The position numbers and the translations under genes are program-made. The notes under the pieces are model-generated. The model was not told the origin of the DNA and did not search any database. It was given only the letters and a program-made list of their open reading frames with translations. Below, in pieces: positions 8,922 to 19,081 of a stretch of 64,000 nucleotides of DNA (the first letter of the stretch is position 1; the number at the start of each line of letters is the position of its first letter). Source of the stretch: Longimicrobiales bacterium (GTDB lineage Bacteria; Gemmatimonadota; Gemmatimonadetes; Longimicrobiales; Gaopeijiaceae); contig JANQRP010000023.1 of the NCBI GenBank assembly GCA_028284495.1, positions 87,506 through 151,505 of the forward strand, written 5' to 3'.

Positions 8922-11333
8922 ATGAAGCTGATCATGCGCAGGATGCTGAATGCGCCCGGAACCTTCCTCACCGCGGTAGCCATTCTGGGGCTCGGAATCG
9001 GGAGCGCGATCACCATCTACTCCGCTGTCGAAGCGGTGCTGCTCGAGCCGCTCCCCTTCCCGGATGGCGACCGGCTCGTCGAGATCCGAACCGAGCGGGG
9101 GGGAGAGTCGGCACTCATTTCGATGCGGGAGGTCGAGGACCTCCGCGAGCGATCGGACGGCGTGTTGAGCGATCTCGCGGCCTACATCCCCGGCGGCCAG
9201 TATTCGATCGCGGGAGCGGGCGGTCCGGAGAAGCCGCCCGCGATCCTCACGACCCGGAATCTCTTCGACGTACTCGGCGTGGCACCGGCACGGGGAGGGG
9301 CGTGGCCGGCTAAGTGGGACCAGGAACGGAGCTTCGGCCTCGTGCTGGGGCACGAGCTGTGGCAACGCCAGTTCGCCGGCGATCCGGAGATCGTCGGCGG
9401 GACGGTGGCCCTCGACGCCTCCCCCTTCTACTCGCCCACCTACGAGGTCTTCGGGGTGATGCCGGAGAGCTTCGACTTCCCGACCCGGACGGACCTGTAC
9501 CGGTCGATCTTCATCAACGACGCCTTTCCGGGGATGGAGGACCGGGAGGCGCGAGCCGTGGTGGGGGTCGGGAGACTCGCCGACGGCGTGGACCTGGCCG
9601 AAGCGAAGGCGCTCGCCGAGCGCACGGCTGAGGAGCTGGCCGCCTCCTTCCCGGCCACGAACCGGGGCGTCCGGATCGTCGTGCGTCCTCTCCGCGATCA
9701 CTGGGCGGCTCCGATCCGCTCGTACCTCCTGGTCCTCCTGGCCGCCGCCTTCATCCTCCTGCTCGGCGGGTGCGCCAACGTCGCGAACCTCTTCCTCACG
9801 CGAACACTGGCGCGCGAGTCCGAGTACGCGCTGCGCGCCGCACTCGGGGCAGGGCGGGGGCGCGTGCTCCTTGGTCTGGCGGCCGAGGGGGCGGTCGTCG
9901 GCGTGGTCGGTGGGATCATCGGACTCGCCGCCGCAGCCACCATCCTCTCGCGCATCGATCCGTCGGCGCTCGCCCTGCCGGCCTGGATGCGACCGGAGAT
10001 CGACGTGAGCGTGGCGTTGTTCGCCGTCGGGCTGTCGGTGTTCACGGGTGTCGTGGTCGGCGTGTGGCCCGGCCGGGCCGGGATCGCGGCCAACGTCATG
10101 GCGCGCCTCCGGCAGGGAACGCACCGCTCGGATGGCGGGCAGCGGGGGCGTCGGCTGCGGGAGGTGCTGGTCGTGGCGGAGGTGGCGGTCTCGCTCACGC
10201 TCCTGCTCGCGTCCGGGCTCCTCTCACGCACCTTCCTCGAACTCGCTCGGGTCGACCCCGGAATCGAATCCGAGCGGCTCCTGACCCTTCAGATTCCGCT
10301 GCCCTGGTCGTACCCGATGGAGGAGCGGCTCGCGTTCCAGGAGGAGGTGGTGAGTCGGACGCTGGCGCTGCCCGGTGTCGAAGCCGCGGCGACGAACGCC
10401 AATCCCCCGCTCGTCGATGTGGGTCAGCCCGATCGAGCGGTCCTCGAGGTCGAGGGGCAGGCACCGGAGGCGAGGGAGGCCTCGCCGTACATGAACATCC
10501 AGCGTGTCAGCCCCGGATACTTCGAAGCGCTGGGGATCCCCGTCCTTCAGGGTCGATCGTTCGATGCCGCCGTGGACCGCGATTCCACGCGCCTCGCCGC
10601 CGTCGTCAGCGCGCGCCTCGCAGAGCGGCTCTGGCCCGGCGAATCCCCGATCGGGCGCCGCATCCGGCGCCCCGCGCCCGACGAACCCTGGTGGGAAGTT
10701 GTCGGTGTGGCCGGGAACGTCCGTCAGGAGAGCCTCACCGACGATGCCGGCTTCGACGTCTACCTTTCGTCACTGCAGGCGATCGACGGGTGGGCGTACC
10801 TGTTCGTGCGCACCTCCGGCGACCCGATGTCCGTCGAGTCGGCCGTGCGCGGCGTGATCGCCTCGGCCGATCCCGGCCAGCCGGTGGTCGACGTTCGGAC
10901 AATGGAGTCGAGGCTTCTCGAGACCGTCGGCCCCCAGCGCCTCGCGGCGGCGCTGTTCGGGTTCTTCGCGCTCGCGGCGATGCTCCTCGCGGCGGCCGGG
11001 ATCTTTGCCGTGGTCTCCGTCCTCGTACGGCAGCGGACGGCCGAGTTGGGCATCCGGATGGCGCTCGGCGCCAACGGGTCTCGGGTCTTCGGGACGGTCA
11101 TGGGGAGCACGATGGTGCCTGTCGCCATCGGGATCGCGGTCGGGCTGGCGGGTGGGGCGGCGGTCGCCTTCGCGGTCCGTCCACTCCTCTACGGGGTCCG
11201 ACCGACCGATCCGCTGGTCTTCATCGGCGTGCCCACCGCGATCGCGGTGGTCGCACTCCTGGCCGCCGCCGCCCCAGCGCTCCGGGCGGCACGCCTGGAT
11301 CCGTCCCTGGCGCTGCGGGATCGGGGCGGGTAG
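8922..11333 (+). CDS. FtsX/MacB-like permease, ADOP-family duplicated permease
   Basis: Two FtsX-like domains; GGCANVANLFLTRTLARESEYALRAALGAGRGR and RQRTAELGIRMALGA repeats. Confidence 0.88.
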   Translation: MKLIMRRMLNAPGTFLTAVAILGLGIGSAITIYSAVEAVLLEPLPFPDGDRLVEIRTERGGESALISMREVEDLRERSDGVLSDLAAYIPGGQYSIAGAGGPEKPPAILTTRNLFDVLGVAPARGGAWPAKWDQERSFGLVLGHELWQRQFAGDPEIVGGTVALDASPFYSPTYEVFGVMPESFDFPTRTDLYRSIFINDAFPGMEDREARAVVGVGRLADGVDLAEAKALAERTAEELAASFPATNRGVRIVVRPLRDHWAAPIRSYLLVLLAAAFILLLGGCANVANLFLTRTLARESEYALRAALGAGRGRVLLGLAAEGAVVGVVGGIIGLAAAATILSRIDPSALALPAWMRPEIDVSVALFAVGLSVFTGVVVGVWPGRAGIAANVMARLRQGTHRSDGGQRGRRLREVLVVAEVAVSLTLLLASGLLSRTFLELARVDPGIESERLLTLQIPLPWSYPMEERLAFQEEVVSRTLALPGVEAAATNANPPLVDVGQPDRAVLEVEGQAPEAREASPYMNIQRVSPGYFEALGIPVLQGRSFDAAVDRDSTRLAAVVSARLAERLWPGESPIGRRIRRPAPDEPWWEVVGVAGNVRQESLTDDAGFDVYLSSLQAIDGWAYLFVRTSGDPMSVESAVRGVIASADPGQPVVDVRTMESRLLETVGPQRLAAALFGFFALAAMLLAAAGIFAVVSVLVRQRTAELGIRMALGANGSRVFGTVMGSTMVPVAIGIAVGLAGGAAVAFAVRPLLYGVRPTDPLVFIGVPTAIAVVALLAAAAPALRAARLDPSLALRDRGG

Positions 11334-11374
11334 GGCCCCGATCCTCGGCTGCTGCGGCGATCCGCCGACATGCC

Positions 11375-13801
11375 TCACTCGTGCGTGGCGCGGATCACCG
11401 CGACGGGGTCGACCGATGCCGCGCGCAACGCCGGGACGAGTCCGGCGATCGCGGCCACGAGAAGGGTGAGCACCGCGACGCTCGCCCAGGTGAGCGGGTC
11501 GACCGCGGGGACCCCGAAGAGGAGAGCCTCGAGTACGCCCCCGAGCGACGCGCTCGCGCCGAACCCCAGCACGAGTCCGAGAAGGGCGAGTCCCACGGCC
11601 CGGCCGAGGACCGCGCCGACGATGGACCGCCCGGGCGCCCCCAGGGCTCGACGTACGCCGAACTCGGACCTTCGGTCGAGCACGACCGCGCTGAGGCTCC
11701 CGTACGTGCCGATCGCGGCCAGGGTCAGGCCCGCCGCGGCGAATGCGAGGAGGAGAATCCAGTCGAAGCGGCGGTCCGCGGCATCGCCCGCGATGAGCAT
11801 GGCGCCGGTGCGGACACCTTCGACCGGGACGCCGGGATCGAGGGACGCCATGGTGGATCGAACCGCGGGGAGAAGCCCTTCGAGCGGGCGTGGGGAGCGG
11901 ATCACGACGTGCATCCGGTTCTCCGTCCGGGGCGCCCACGTGGTGGGGGTGAGGCCGACCTCCAGCCCTCGCTGGGCGGTCGCCCCGACCACACCGATGA
12001 CCCGAAGCCACGGCCCTTCCGGAAAGTGGCGGAGGTGCCGGCCGATCGGGTCCGCGCCGGGCCAGAAGCGGTCCGCGAACGCCTGATCGACGATCACGAG
12101 CTCGGCCGCTTCCTCGAACTCTACGTCCGTGAAGTCGCGACCCCCCGTTACCTCGATCCCGAGGGCCGAAAAGGCGCCCGGCGTCGTGAATCGATGCGCG
12201 ACCTGGGGCTCCTGCCCGGGCGGGTACGTCTCCCCGCCGTCTATGAAGACGGGCCAGATCGCTCCCCGCTCGAGCGGCAGCGCCTCCATCGCGCCCACCG
12301 CCTCGACGCCGGCGAGTTCACCGATCGCCGTGCGCAGGGCGGAGAAGTAGGCCCGCTCCGACTCCGGCGTGGCATAGCGACCCTCGGGGAGCGCGGCCTC
12401 GAAGGTCACCATCTCCGTCGGCTCGAACCCCGGGTCCTGGCGGAGGAGCAGTTCGTAGCTGCGGAGCGCGAGGCCGAGCGCGACGAGGACGACGACGGCC
12501 AGACTGCACTCGGCCACGACGAGGGCGTCACGCAGGCGATACCGGCCCGGAGCGGCCCCACCGCGAGCTCCGGATGGACGGCGGGCCTGCCTGCCCCATA
12601 CCGGGATGAGCGAGAAGAGAAGCGCCGAGCCAACCGAGATCGCCGCGGCGAAGGCGAGCGCCACCCCGTCGAGCGAGATGGAGGCGCCGGGCGGAAGACC
12701 TCCACCCTCGAGTCGGCCGAGAGCGCCGACGCCGAGCCATGCCACGACCACTCCGGCCGCACCGCCGGCCGTCACGAGGAGAAGGCTCTCGGCCAGACTG
12801 GTCTGCAGGAGCCGTCCGCGTGTCGCTCCGAGCGACGCACGGACGCGCCACTCCTCCGCACGCTCGAGCGAGCGGGCGAGGATCAGGCCTCCGACGTTGA
12901 TGATCGCGATCAGGAGGACGAAGGCGGCGGCGGCGAACAGGAGCCGGAGCCGTGCGTCCACGTCGCGAACGAGCACCGGATGGAGTTCGCGCACCACGCC
13001 GCCGCGGCTTGCGTGTGTAAGCGGAAACTCGGACGCGAGCTCGGCCTGGATCGCGGCGACCTCCCTCGTGGCGTCGTGGACGGTGACGCCGGCCGCGAGC
13101 CGTCCAACGAGCCGGATGAAGCGCGCGTCGCTGTCGAGCCAGCGGGCCTCGTCGAGGTAGAGGGGAGTCCAGAGCTGCCGCCCCCCGGTGTACACGTCTC
13201 GGTAGCCGTCCGGCACGATCCCGATCACCGTCGCGGCCGAGCCGCGCAGCTGAACGGTCCGACCGACGACCTCGGGATCGCCGGCGAAGGAGTCCTGCCA
13301 GAGCCCCTTGCTGAGGACGACCACCGGCGCGGCCCGGCCTCGTGCCTCTTCCTCCGTGAAGGTGCGTCCGCGGATCGGTTCGAGCCCCATCACGGCGAAG
13401 AAGCCCGGGCTCACGGCGGCCGACGTCACGGACCGAGCCGCGCCACGGAGCTCCAGCGTCGCGCGTCCGTTCCGAATGGCGGCGATCCCCTCGAAGGAGC
13501 GTGCCCGATCGCGCCAGGTGATCCAGCTCCGGTACGACGCCCAGATCGGCGTCCCGTCCGCGAAACCCGCGGTGCCCTCGAAGGTCTCGTCGAGCGCGAC
13601 GAGTCGCTCCGCCTCAGGGTAGGGAAGCGGACGCACCACCACCGACCGGAACACGGAGTAGAGGGCGGTGCTGGCCCCGATCCCCAGCGCCAGCGTGAGC
13701 ACGGCGACCGCGGTGAAGCCTCGTCGTCGCGCAAGCGCACGAGCCGCTTGGCGCAGCTCTCTCGCGAGCGGCTCTCCCCAGGCGGCCACGCGCATCACCA
13801 T
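11375..13801 (-). CDS. ADOP-family duplicated permease
   Basis: N-term RELRQAARALARRRGFTAVAVLTLALGIGASTALYSVF hallmark; two permease domains. Confidence 0.92.
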   Translation of the reverse strand: MVMRVAAWGEPLARELRQAARALARRRGFTAVAVLTLALGIGASTALYSVFRSVVVRPLPYPEAERLVALDETFEGTAGFADGTPIWASYRSWITWRDRARSFEGIAAIRNGRATLELRGAARSVTSAAVSPGFFAVMGLEPIRGRTFTEEEARGRAAPVVVLSKGLWQDSFAGDPEVVGRTVQLRGSAATVIGIVPDGYRDVYTGGRQLWTPLYLDEARWLDSDARFIRLVGRLAAGVTVHDATREVAAIQAELASEFPLTHASRGGVVRELHPVLVRDVDARLRLLFAAAAFVLLIAIINVGGLILARSLERAEEWRVRASLGATRGRLLQTSLAESLLLVTAGGAAGVVVAWLGVGALGRLEGGGLPPGASISLDGVALAFAAAISVGSALLFSLIPVWGRQARRPSGARGGAAPGRYRLRDALVVAECSLAVVVLVALGLALRSYELLLRQDPGFEPTEMVTFEAALPEGRYATPESERAYFSALRTAIGELAGVEAVGAMEALPLERGAIWPVFIDGGETYPPGQEPQVAHRFTTPGAFSALGIEVTGGRDFTDVEFEEAAELVIVDQAFADRFWPGADPIGRHLRHFPEGPWLRVIGVVGATAQRGLEVGLTPTTWAPRTENRMHVVIRSPRPLEGLLPAVRSTMASLDPGVPVEGVRTGAMLIAGDAADRRFDWILLLAFAAAGLTLAAIGTYGSLSAVVLDRRSEFGVRRALGAPGRSIVGAVLGRAVGLALLGLVLGFGASASLGGVLEALLFGVPAVDPLTWASVAVLTLLVAAIAGLVPALRAASVDPVAVIRATHE

Positions 13802-16068
13802 CAGCGAAGCCGCGCCTTGGCCTCCAGCACGATGGATCGCGTCGCACCCGGCCGCCCGAACGGCCCGCTCCCGCCCTGGTAGTGGCGCGCATCGCCGAGA
13901 TTCCGGCCCACGAGCCGAAGGTCGATCGCCGACGTGAGGGCGTAGGCGATCGAGGCGTCGACCAGGGTGTGGGCAGGCATGAAGAGCTGTGAGGAGAGGA
14001 ACGCCTTCCGCTCATCGACGTGGAACACCCCGGCGCCGATCGAGAGGCGGGGCGTCGCCTGGAAGTCCGCCCAGAGGCTTCCCGAGTGCTCGGGGCTCCC
14101 ACCGAGCGGCGTGCCCTCGTCGTACGCCGGATCCTCACGCACTTCGCCGTCGAGATACGCGTACGAGGCGAGCACGTAGAGGCGATCCATGACCCGGCCG
14201 TTCACTTCCAGCTCGACGCCGCGGCTCCCGTGGGTTCCCCCCTGCTCGACCTGGAACACGCTGTTCTCGTCCAGGAAGAAGGAGAGCACGCCCGTATTCT
14301 CGAGATCGAAGAGGGTCACGGTTCCGAGCACGCGTCCACCCATGAGTCCGACCTTCGCGCCGATCTCGTACTGCGTTCCGAAGGAGGGGTCGAAGAGGGT
14401 GCCGTCGCGGGTGAAGAGCGTCGGGGCGAACGACTCGGAGAACGAGCCGAAAAGCGAGGTGGCGTCGCCCACCCGGACGACGACACCCGCACTCGCCGAC
14501 CAGTCGTCGGCCTCGAGGGCGTCTCCAGACTGCGACTCCTGGCTGAAGGAGGTGCGGCGAACCCCGCCGAGCAGCCGCACGGCGCCGATCTCCACCGAGT
14601 GGCTGAGGTAGGCCCCGACCACGTCGGTCTCCGTGGTTCCCGCGCTGACCTCGTCGAGATCCGTCGGCACCCCGTTCGAGACCGGGGCGAAGATGTCGAT
14701 GGGATCCATGTCGCGGTTGAACTGGTCCCTCGAGAACGAGCTGCCCTGGAAGTCCACGCCGGCCGTCGTCGCGTGCCGAGCGCTCCCGGTCTGGAAGCCG
14801 GCCGTCCCGAAGAGGTCCAGATGGAGGTCGGTCTGCTCGGTCTCGGTGCGCTGTGCCCGGCGATTCAGCGTACGGGAGTCCGCCTCGAAGCTCCGAAGCG
14901 CCGTCAGCACATCCGACCAGTCGTAGTCCGAGATGGAGACGAGCGAGCGAAGCTGGACGGCCGAGGAGACGTCGAGCTCGCCCGCGATCTGCACCGATGC
15001 CTGCGTCCGATCGTACTCGGCGTCGTCGTCGCCGAGGAAGAGGTCGGCCGGGAGGTCGTCCATCCCCGCGAAGGTGCCGTCGGGAGCCTTGAGTCCGGGG
15101 TTGGTCAGACCGCTCGCCTGCGACAGCTCGACATCGACGTCGAGCAGCCACCGGCCCGGGTTCGAGAATCGGATCGAGGGAGCGGCGAAGAACCGACGTC
15201 GATCGCCCTCGGTCACGAACTCTCCGCCCCGGCGAGCCGACGCGATCATCCGGTAGGCCGTGTTGCCCGATCCGAGCGGTCCTGTCAGGTCCAGCACACC
15301 ATCGATCAGGCCGAAGCTCCCGGTCCTGAGGTCGACCTCGGCGTGGGCGACCGGCTGAGGTCGCTTCGTGACCAGGTTCACGACGCCGCCCGGGTCGAGC
15401 TGACCGAAGAACACCGAGCTCGGTCCCTTGAGGACCTCGACGCGTTCGACGTTCGGCTGCAGGAGTTCCGCCGACTTGAAGAGCTGGGCCCCGTTCTTCC
15501 GGAAGTTGCCGTTGCTGTCGGAGTAGAAACCGCGCAGGCTGTAGAATCCGCCCGGCGCCGAACTCCCATCCGACTGGATGATTCCGGCCACGTTGCGAAC
15601 GACGTCCCCGAGGCTCTGGCTGGCCTGGCTCTCGAACACCGTGTGGTCCACGACGCTGACCGACTGGGGGAGGTTCACGACCGATTCGCGGGTCTTGCCG
15701 ACAAGCTGGGAACGGATCCCCACCACCTCGACGCCGGGAATGCCAACGGGGTCGATGGGCAGCGTCACCGCCGTGCTGGCGGCCCCGGCGTTCACGGCGA
15801 CCCGCTGGGTGAGGTGGCCCGTGCGCGAAACCAGGAGCTCGAATGAGCCCCCCGGGGCCCGGGTGAGTCGGAACGTGCCGTCCGCGGAGGACAACACCCA
15901 CGAGCCCGACCCCTGGACGACCTCGACGAGGGCGTTCTCGATCGGCGTGCCGTCGCTCGATACGACGCGACCCTCGACGGTTCGTTCCTGGCCGGCGAGA
16001 CTCGCAGGCGTGAGCATGGCGAGGGCGAGCAGCGAGACTCCGAGCAGGCGGTGGGTGCGAGAGCTCAT
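13801..16068 (-). CDS. TonB-dependent siderophore-type receptor with N-terminal carboxypeptidase-regulatory-like domain
   Basis: Plug VERVEVLKGPSSVFFGQLDPGGVVNLVTKRP; N-term VEGRVVSSDGTPIENALVEV. Confidence 0.94.
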   Translation of the reverse strand: MSSRTHRLLGVSLLALAMLTPASLAGQERTVEGRVVSSDGTPIENALVEVVQGSGSWVLSSADGTFRLTRAPGGSFELLVSRTGHLTQRVAVNAGAASTAVTLPIDPVGIPGVEVVGIRSQLVGKTRESVVNLPQSVSVVDHTVFESQASQSLGDVVRNVAGIIQSDGSSAPGGFYSLRGFYSDSNGNFRKNGAQLFKSAELLQPNVERVEVLKGPSSVFFGQLDPGGVVNLVTKRPQPVAHAEVDLRTGSFGLIDGVLDLTGPLGSGNTAYRMIASARRGGEFVTEGDRRRFFAAPSIRFSNPGRWLLDVDVELSQASGLTNPGLKAPDGTFAGMDDLPADLFLGDDDAEYDRTQASVQIAGELDVSSAVQLRSLVSISDYDWSDVLTALRSFEADSRTLNRRAQRTETEQTDLHLDLFGTAGFQTGSARHATTAGVDFQGSSFSRDQFNRDMDPIDIFAPVSNGVPTDLDEVSAGTTETDVVGAYLSHSVEIGAVRLLGGVRRTSFSQESQSGDALEADDWSASAGVVVRVGDATSLFGSFSESFAPTLFTRDGTLFDPSFGTQYEIGAKVGLMGGRVLGTVTLFDLENTGVLSFFLDENSVFQVEQGGTHGSRGVELEVNGRVMDRLYVLASYAYLDGEVREDPAYDEGTPLGGSPEHSGSLWADFQATPRLSIGAGVFHVDERKAFLSSQLFMPAHTLVDASIAYALTSAIDLRLVGRNLGDARHYQGGSGPFGRPGATRSIVLEAKARLR

Positions 16069-16113
16069 GGTCGGTTCGTTCCGTATGGAGGCGGGGTGGA
16101 TCGCTGTGGCGCT

Positions 16114-16133
16114 AATGACAATGCGTTATTATT
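16114..16133. promoter_or_regulatory. Zur/Fur-family-like box AATGACAATGCGTTATTATT
   Basis: 17/20 identical to the reverse complement of the palindrome at 34748-34767; in a divergent promoter about 40-46 bp from both starts. Confidence 0.6.
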
Positions 16134-16147
16134 GCTACAAATGTAGC
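16134..16147. promoter_or_regulatory. BlaI/CopY-like operator GCTACAAATGTAGC
   Basis: Perfect GCTACA-N2-TGTAGC inverted repeat containing TACAnnTGTA; directly abuts the Zur-like box. Confidence 0.5.
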
Positions 16148-16173
16148 GTGCCACAACCCGCACCTTTCCGCCC

Positions 16174-17448
16174 ATGACCGCCACCCGGTTCGAGCCGATC
16201 ACTGTCGTCCTCACGCTCCTCCTGGCGGGGTCCTGGGCGTGTTCACCCTTCGAGGAACCGATCACGGAAGGGCTCCCGGACCAGGCCGCGCTCGCGTGCG
16301 TCGACGGGTTCGACCCCGCCGTGGACTATTTCCCGGACAAGGTCGAGATCCGACACGCCGAATACTTCTCGGTCTCGTATCACGGCCACTACAAGGTGGT
16401 GCAGATCTCGGTGCCCTTCGGGGCGGTCGATGTCCGCGTGGACTCGGTGTCATGGGACATGGCGTCGACCGATGTCATGGTGCTCGTGCGGTGTGGGACC
16501 CCGACGCCCCCGCTGGAGGGGGCGCTGGCGGGCGCCGCCGTGATCACGACCCCGGCTCCTTCGGTGGCGGTGAACGACGACTTCCTGGCTCTCGGAGTGA
16601 GGATGTCGGGAGCACTGGATCGCCTCGTCGGCGTGGGCGGGGAGGGCATCTACGACACACTCGTCGACGCGCGTCGCCGCGACGGCCTCGCGGTGCCGAT
16701 CGGATACTCGTTCCACGGCCCACCTCGCCTCGAGGTACTCCTCAGAGTGGAGCCCGGCATCACGCTTCTCCATACGTCGTCCGCCGAGACGGCGGGGTCG
16801 GTGCAGCGTGTGCGCGACCTCGGCCTCGCCGCCGCCCCGGCATTCAACTGGGCGGAGTCCACCCCGCTGGGAGGTGCCGAGTGGTTGAAGTACGTCGCCG
16901 TCTTCCTCGGCGCCGAGGCGGAGGCCAACCGCGTATTCGACACGATCGAGGCGGACTACCTGGCGCTCTCCGAGCGGGCCCGAGCGGCGGCCCGAAAACC
17001 GACGGTGATCTGGGCCCAGGGGGGGCGCAGCGCCTGGACCGCGCATGTGCGCAGCATCGGGAACCGCCTGTTGAGCGATGCCGGAGCATTGAACCTCCTC
17101 GCCGAAGAGGGAGCCGCCGCCGCGGTCGGGGCGGGCGGACCGTACGAGGGGGAGCCGTTCTCGCTCGAGGCGCTGATCGAGAAGGGCGCGGAGGCCGAGT
17201 GGTGGATCACCTACAACCTGAACGACGAGGGGTGGCCGTCACGCGTGTACCTGGACGAGATCCGCGCGTACCGGGAGGGACGGGTCTACCACCACAACCT
17301 TCGGCGGCGAGAGGCCGACGACGCCTACGACTGGTTCGAGAGTGGGCGCCTGCGTCCAGACATCCTGCTCCGCGACTTCGTCTCTCTCTTCCATCCAGAG
17401 CTACTCCCCGATCACGAGCTGGAGCACCTCGCGCCGATCGGCAGGTAG
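16174..17448 (+). CDS. substrate-binding protein (COG0614-like lipoprotein)
   Basis: Signal with LLAGSWAC lipobox; EIRHAEYFSV, AEWLKYVAVFLGAEAEA motifs shared with paralogs. Confidence 0.82.
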   Translation: MTATRFEPITVVLTLLLAGSWACSPFEEPITEGLPDQAALACVDGFDPAVDYFPDKVEIRHAEYFSVSYHGHYKVVQISVPFGAVDVRVDSVSWDMASTDVMVLVRCGTPTPPLEGALAGAAVITTPAPSVAVNDDFLALGVRMSGALDRLVGVGGEGIYDTLVDARRRDGLAVPIGYSFHGPPRLEVLLRVEPGITLLHTSSAETAGSVQRVRDLGLAAAPAFNWAESTPLGGAEWLKYVAVFLGAEAEANRVFDTIEADYLALSERARAAARKPTVIWAQGGRSAWTAHVRSIGNRLLSDAGALNLLAEEGAAAAVGAGGPYEGEPFSLEALIEKGAEAEWWITYNLNDEGWPSRVYLDEIRAYREGRVYHHNLRRREADDAYDWFESGRLRPDILLRDFVSLFHPELLPDHELEHLAPIGR

Positions 17449-17482
17449 GAAGGCGCGCGACGGCATCGCTCGAAGAGCGGCC

Positions 17483-19081
17483 CTACTCGACTCGCACTCT
17501 CGGTAGGGCGAGGGCCGCCTCGAGTACCTCGCGTCGTGTCACGGCATGCCGGTCTCGCCCGGCGAACTCCGCGAGGAGGGACGGGCGTCGTTCGGGCTCG
17601 GACGCCCGCAGCAGCTCGACCATCGGGGCGAGATCGACCGCCTCGACGGCGGCGGATACGAGCTTGGCCTTCACCGCCGGGTCGTGAGCCAGCCGCGACT
17701 GCAGAAGGAGGCCGTCCACCCCCCCGGCGCGCGCCAGCTCCCGGGTCCATGCCAGACCGTCCCACCCGGTTTCTCGGAAGAGGAACGTCAGGACATCTTC
17801 GAGCGCCGGCTGCGTCTCGACCACCAGGTCGTGGATGCGAGCCCACGGCTCTCCCGCGGATTTTCCGCTGAGCTCGTAGACGTAGCGGTCTGCCTCGGCG
17901 TTCACCTCGAGCCGGAAGAGCGCACCCGAGCCGGCGGGCAGGATCAGTTGTCCGCCGGGGGTCACGAGCAGGGGACCCTGAACGGCGAGGGTACCTCGAC
18001 AGTCCTCGGTCCACCACCGGAACTCCGCCCGTGAGCCGTCGGTGTCGAGGTGCCGCCACGTGGTGACCCGTTCGCTTCCGACGGCGCACTCGTCCAGCCC
18101 CGAAGCGGGATCAGGCCCGGGGACGCCTGCGATGAGTGCTGCACAGGCCAGGATCAGCAGGGCCGAGGCCCGGTGACCGATCGGCTCCGCGACTCGCACG
18201 GCCCCGCCGCCCACGAGGCGCGCGACGCGCCGACCGAGCGTCGAGTCCGTGACGCCTGCGAGAGAGACGCGCGAGGAGACACGCGCGTCCCCCCTCGCGT
18301 GCGCCAGGAGGGTGTCGGCGTAGTCGAGCGGATCGACCCCTCCCCGCACGACCATCTCGTCGACCGCGAGCTCCATGAGGAATCGGACCCGCCGTACGGC
18401 GAGCTGCACGACAGGCACGAACCACGCGATACGCGCCACGCCGAGCAGAGCCGCAGTTCTCATGCCGTCCTTCCGAACCACGTGCGCGAGCTCGTGAACG
18501 AGCACACCGTCGACCCATGAGGCCGTGGGCAACCCGATCGACTGGCGGCGGAATCCCCACGTGATCGGCCCGACACGCGAGTCTACCGAAACCACGGAGA
18601 GGCTCGCAGGGACGCGGGCGCCCCAACGGGCGAGCGCCTCCCGGACCGCGTCGCGCTCGAGGAACGCCGACGTCTCGGGCGACGTGCCGGGCGCACGCAT
18701 CACGCACCGCAGGGCGTGCTCCCTCCGGAGGTCGCGCACCCAGAGAAGCGCGATCCCCACGAACCAGGCAACGACCAGCCCCAGCGCCAGCCAACCGCTC
18801 GCCCCGGCGCCGCGGGGCACTCCGTCCGCGAGGATCTGCACCGACTCTGCTCGGTTCAGTGCGAGTCGGATCCCCTCCGCGTCGTAGGCCCACACGTCGA
18901 CGATCGCGAGGGCAGCGACCGCGACGAACGCCAGCGAGAGGCCCAGTCCGGCCGCGAGGGCGACGAGTGCGCGATCGGCTCGATGCGCAGGAGCCCGCCC
19001 GTGATCGGCGGAAAGCACGACCGCGGTGTACCCGCTCACCAGCAGCACGAGCGCCGCGATTCCCACGAGCGCCAGCGTCAC
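17483..19081 (-). CDS. M56-family (BlaR1-like) membrane metallopeptidase
   Basis: VLVHELAHVVRKDG zinc-protease motif in membrane context, downstream of BlaI-type regulator. Confidence 0.88.
   Translation of the reverse strand: MTLALVGIAALVLLVSGYTAVVLSADHGRAPAHRADRALVALAAGLGLSLAFVAVAALAIVDVWAYDAEGIRLALNRAESVQILADGVPRGAGASGWLALGLVVAWFVGIALLWVRDLRREHALRCVMRAPGTSPETSAFLERDAVREALARWGARVPASLSVVSVDSRVGPITWGFRRQSIGLPTASWVDGVLVHELAHVVRKDGMRTAALLGVARIAWFVPVVQLAVRRVRFLMELAVDEMVVRGGVDPLDYADTLLAHARGDARVSSRVSLAGVTDSTLGRRVARLVGGGAVRVAEPIGHRASALLILACAALIAGVPGPDPASGLDECAVGSERVTTWRHLDTDGSRAEFRWWTEDCRGTLAVQGPLLVTPGGQLILPAGSGALFRLEVNAEADRYVYELSGKSAGEPWARIHDLVVETQPALEDVLTFLFRETGWDGLAWTRELARAGGVDGLLLQSRLAHDPAVKAKLVSAAVEAVDLAPMVELLRASEPERRPSLLAEFAGRDRHAVTRREVLEAALALPRVRVE

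Noticed and set aside
9770-13882. 1370-aa plus-strand ORF
   Set aside because: Runs out of frame through one ADOP gene and antisense to the other; Arg/Gly/Pro-rich translation typical of GC-rich shadow ORFs
14020-15846. 608-aa plus-strand ORF antisense to the TonB receptor
   Set aside because: Minus-strand frame has full receptor motifs; the antisense frame has no recognisable domain and shadow composition
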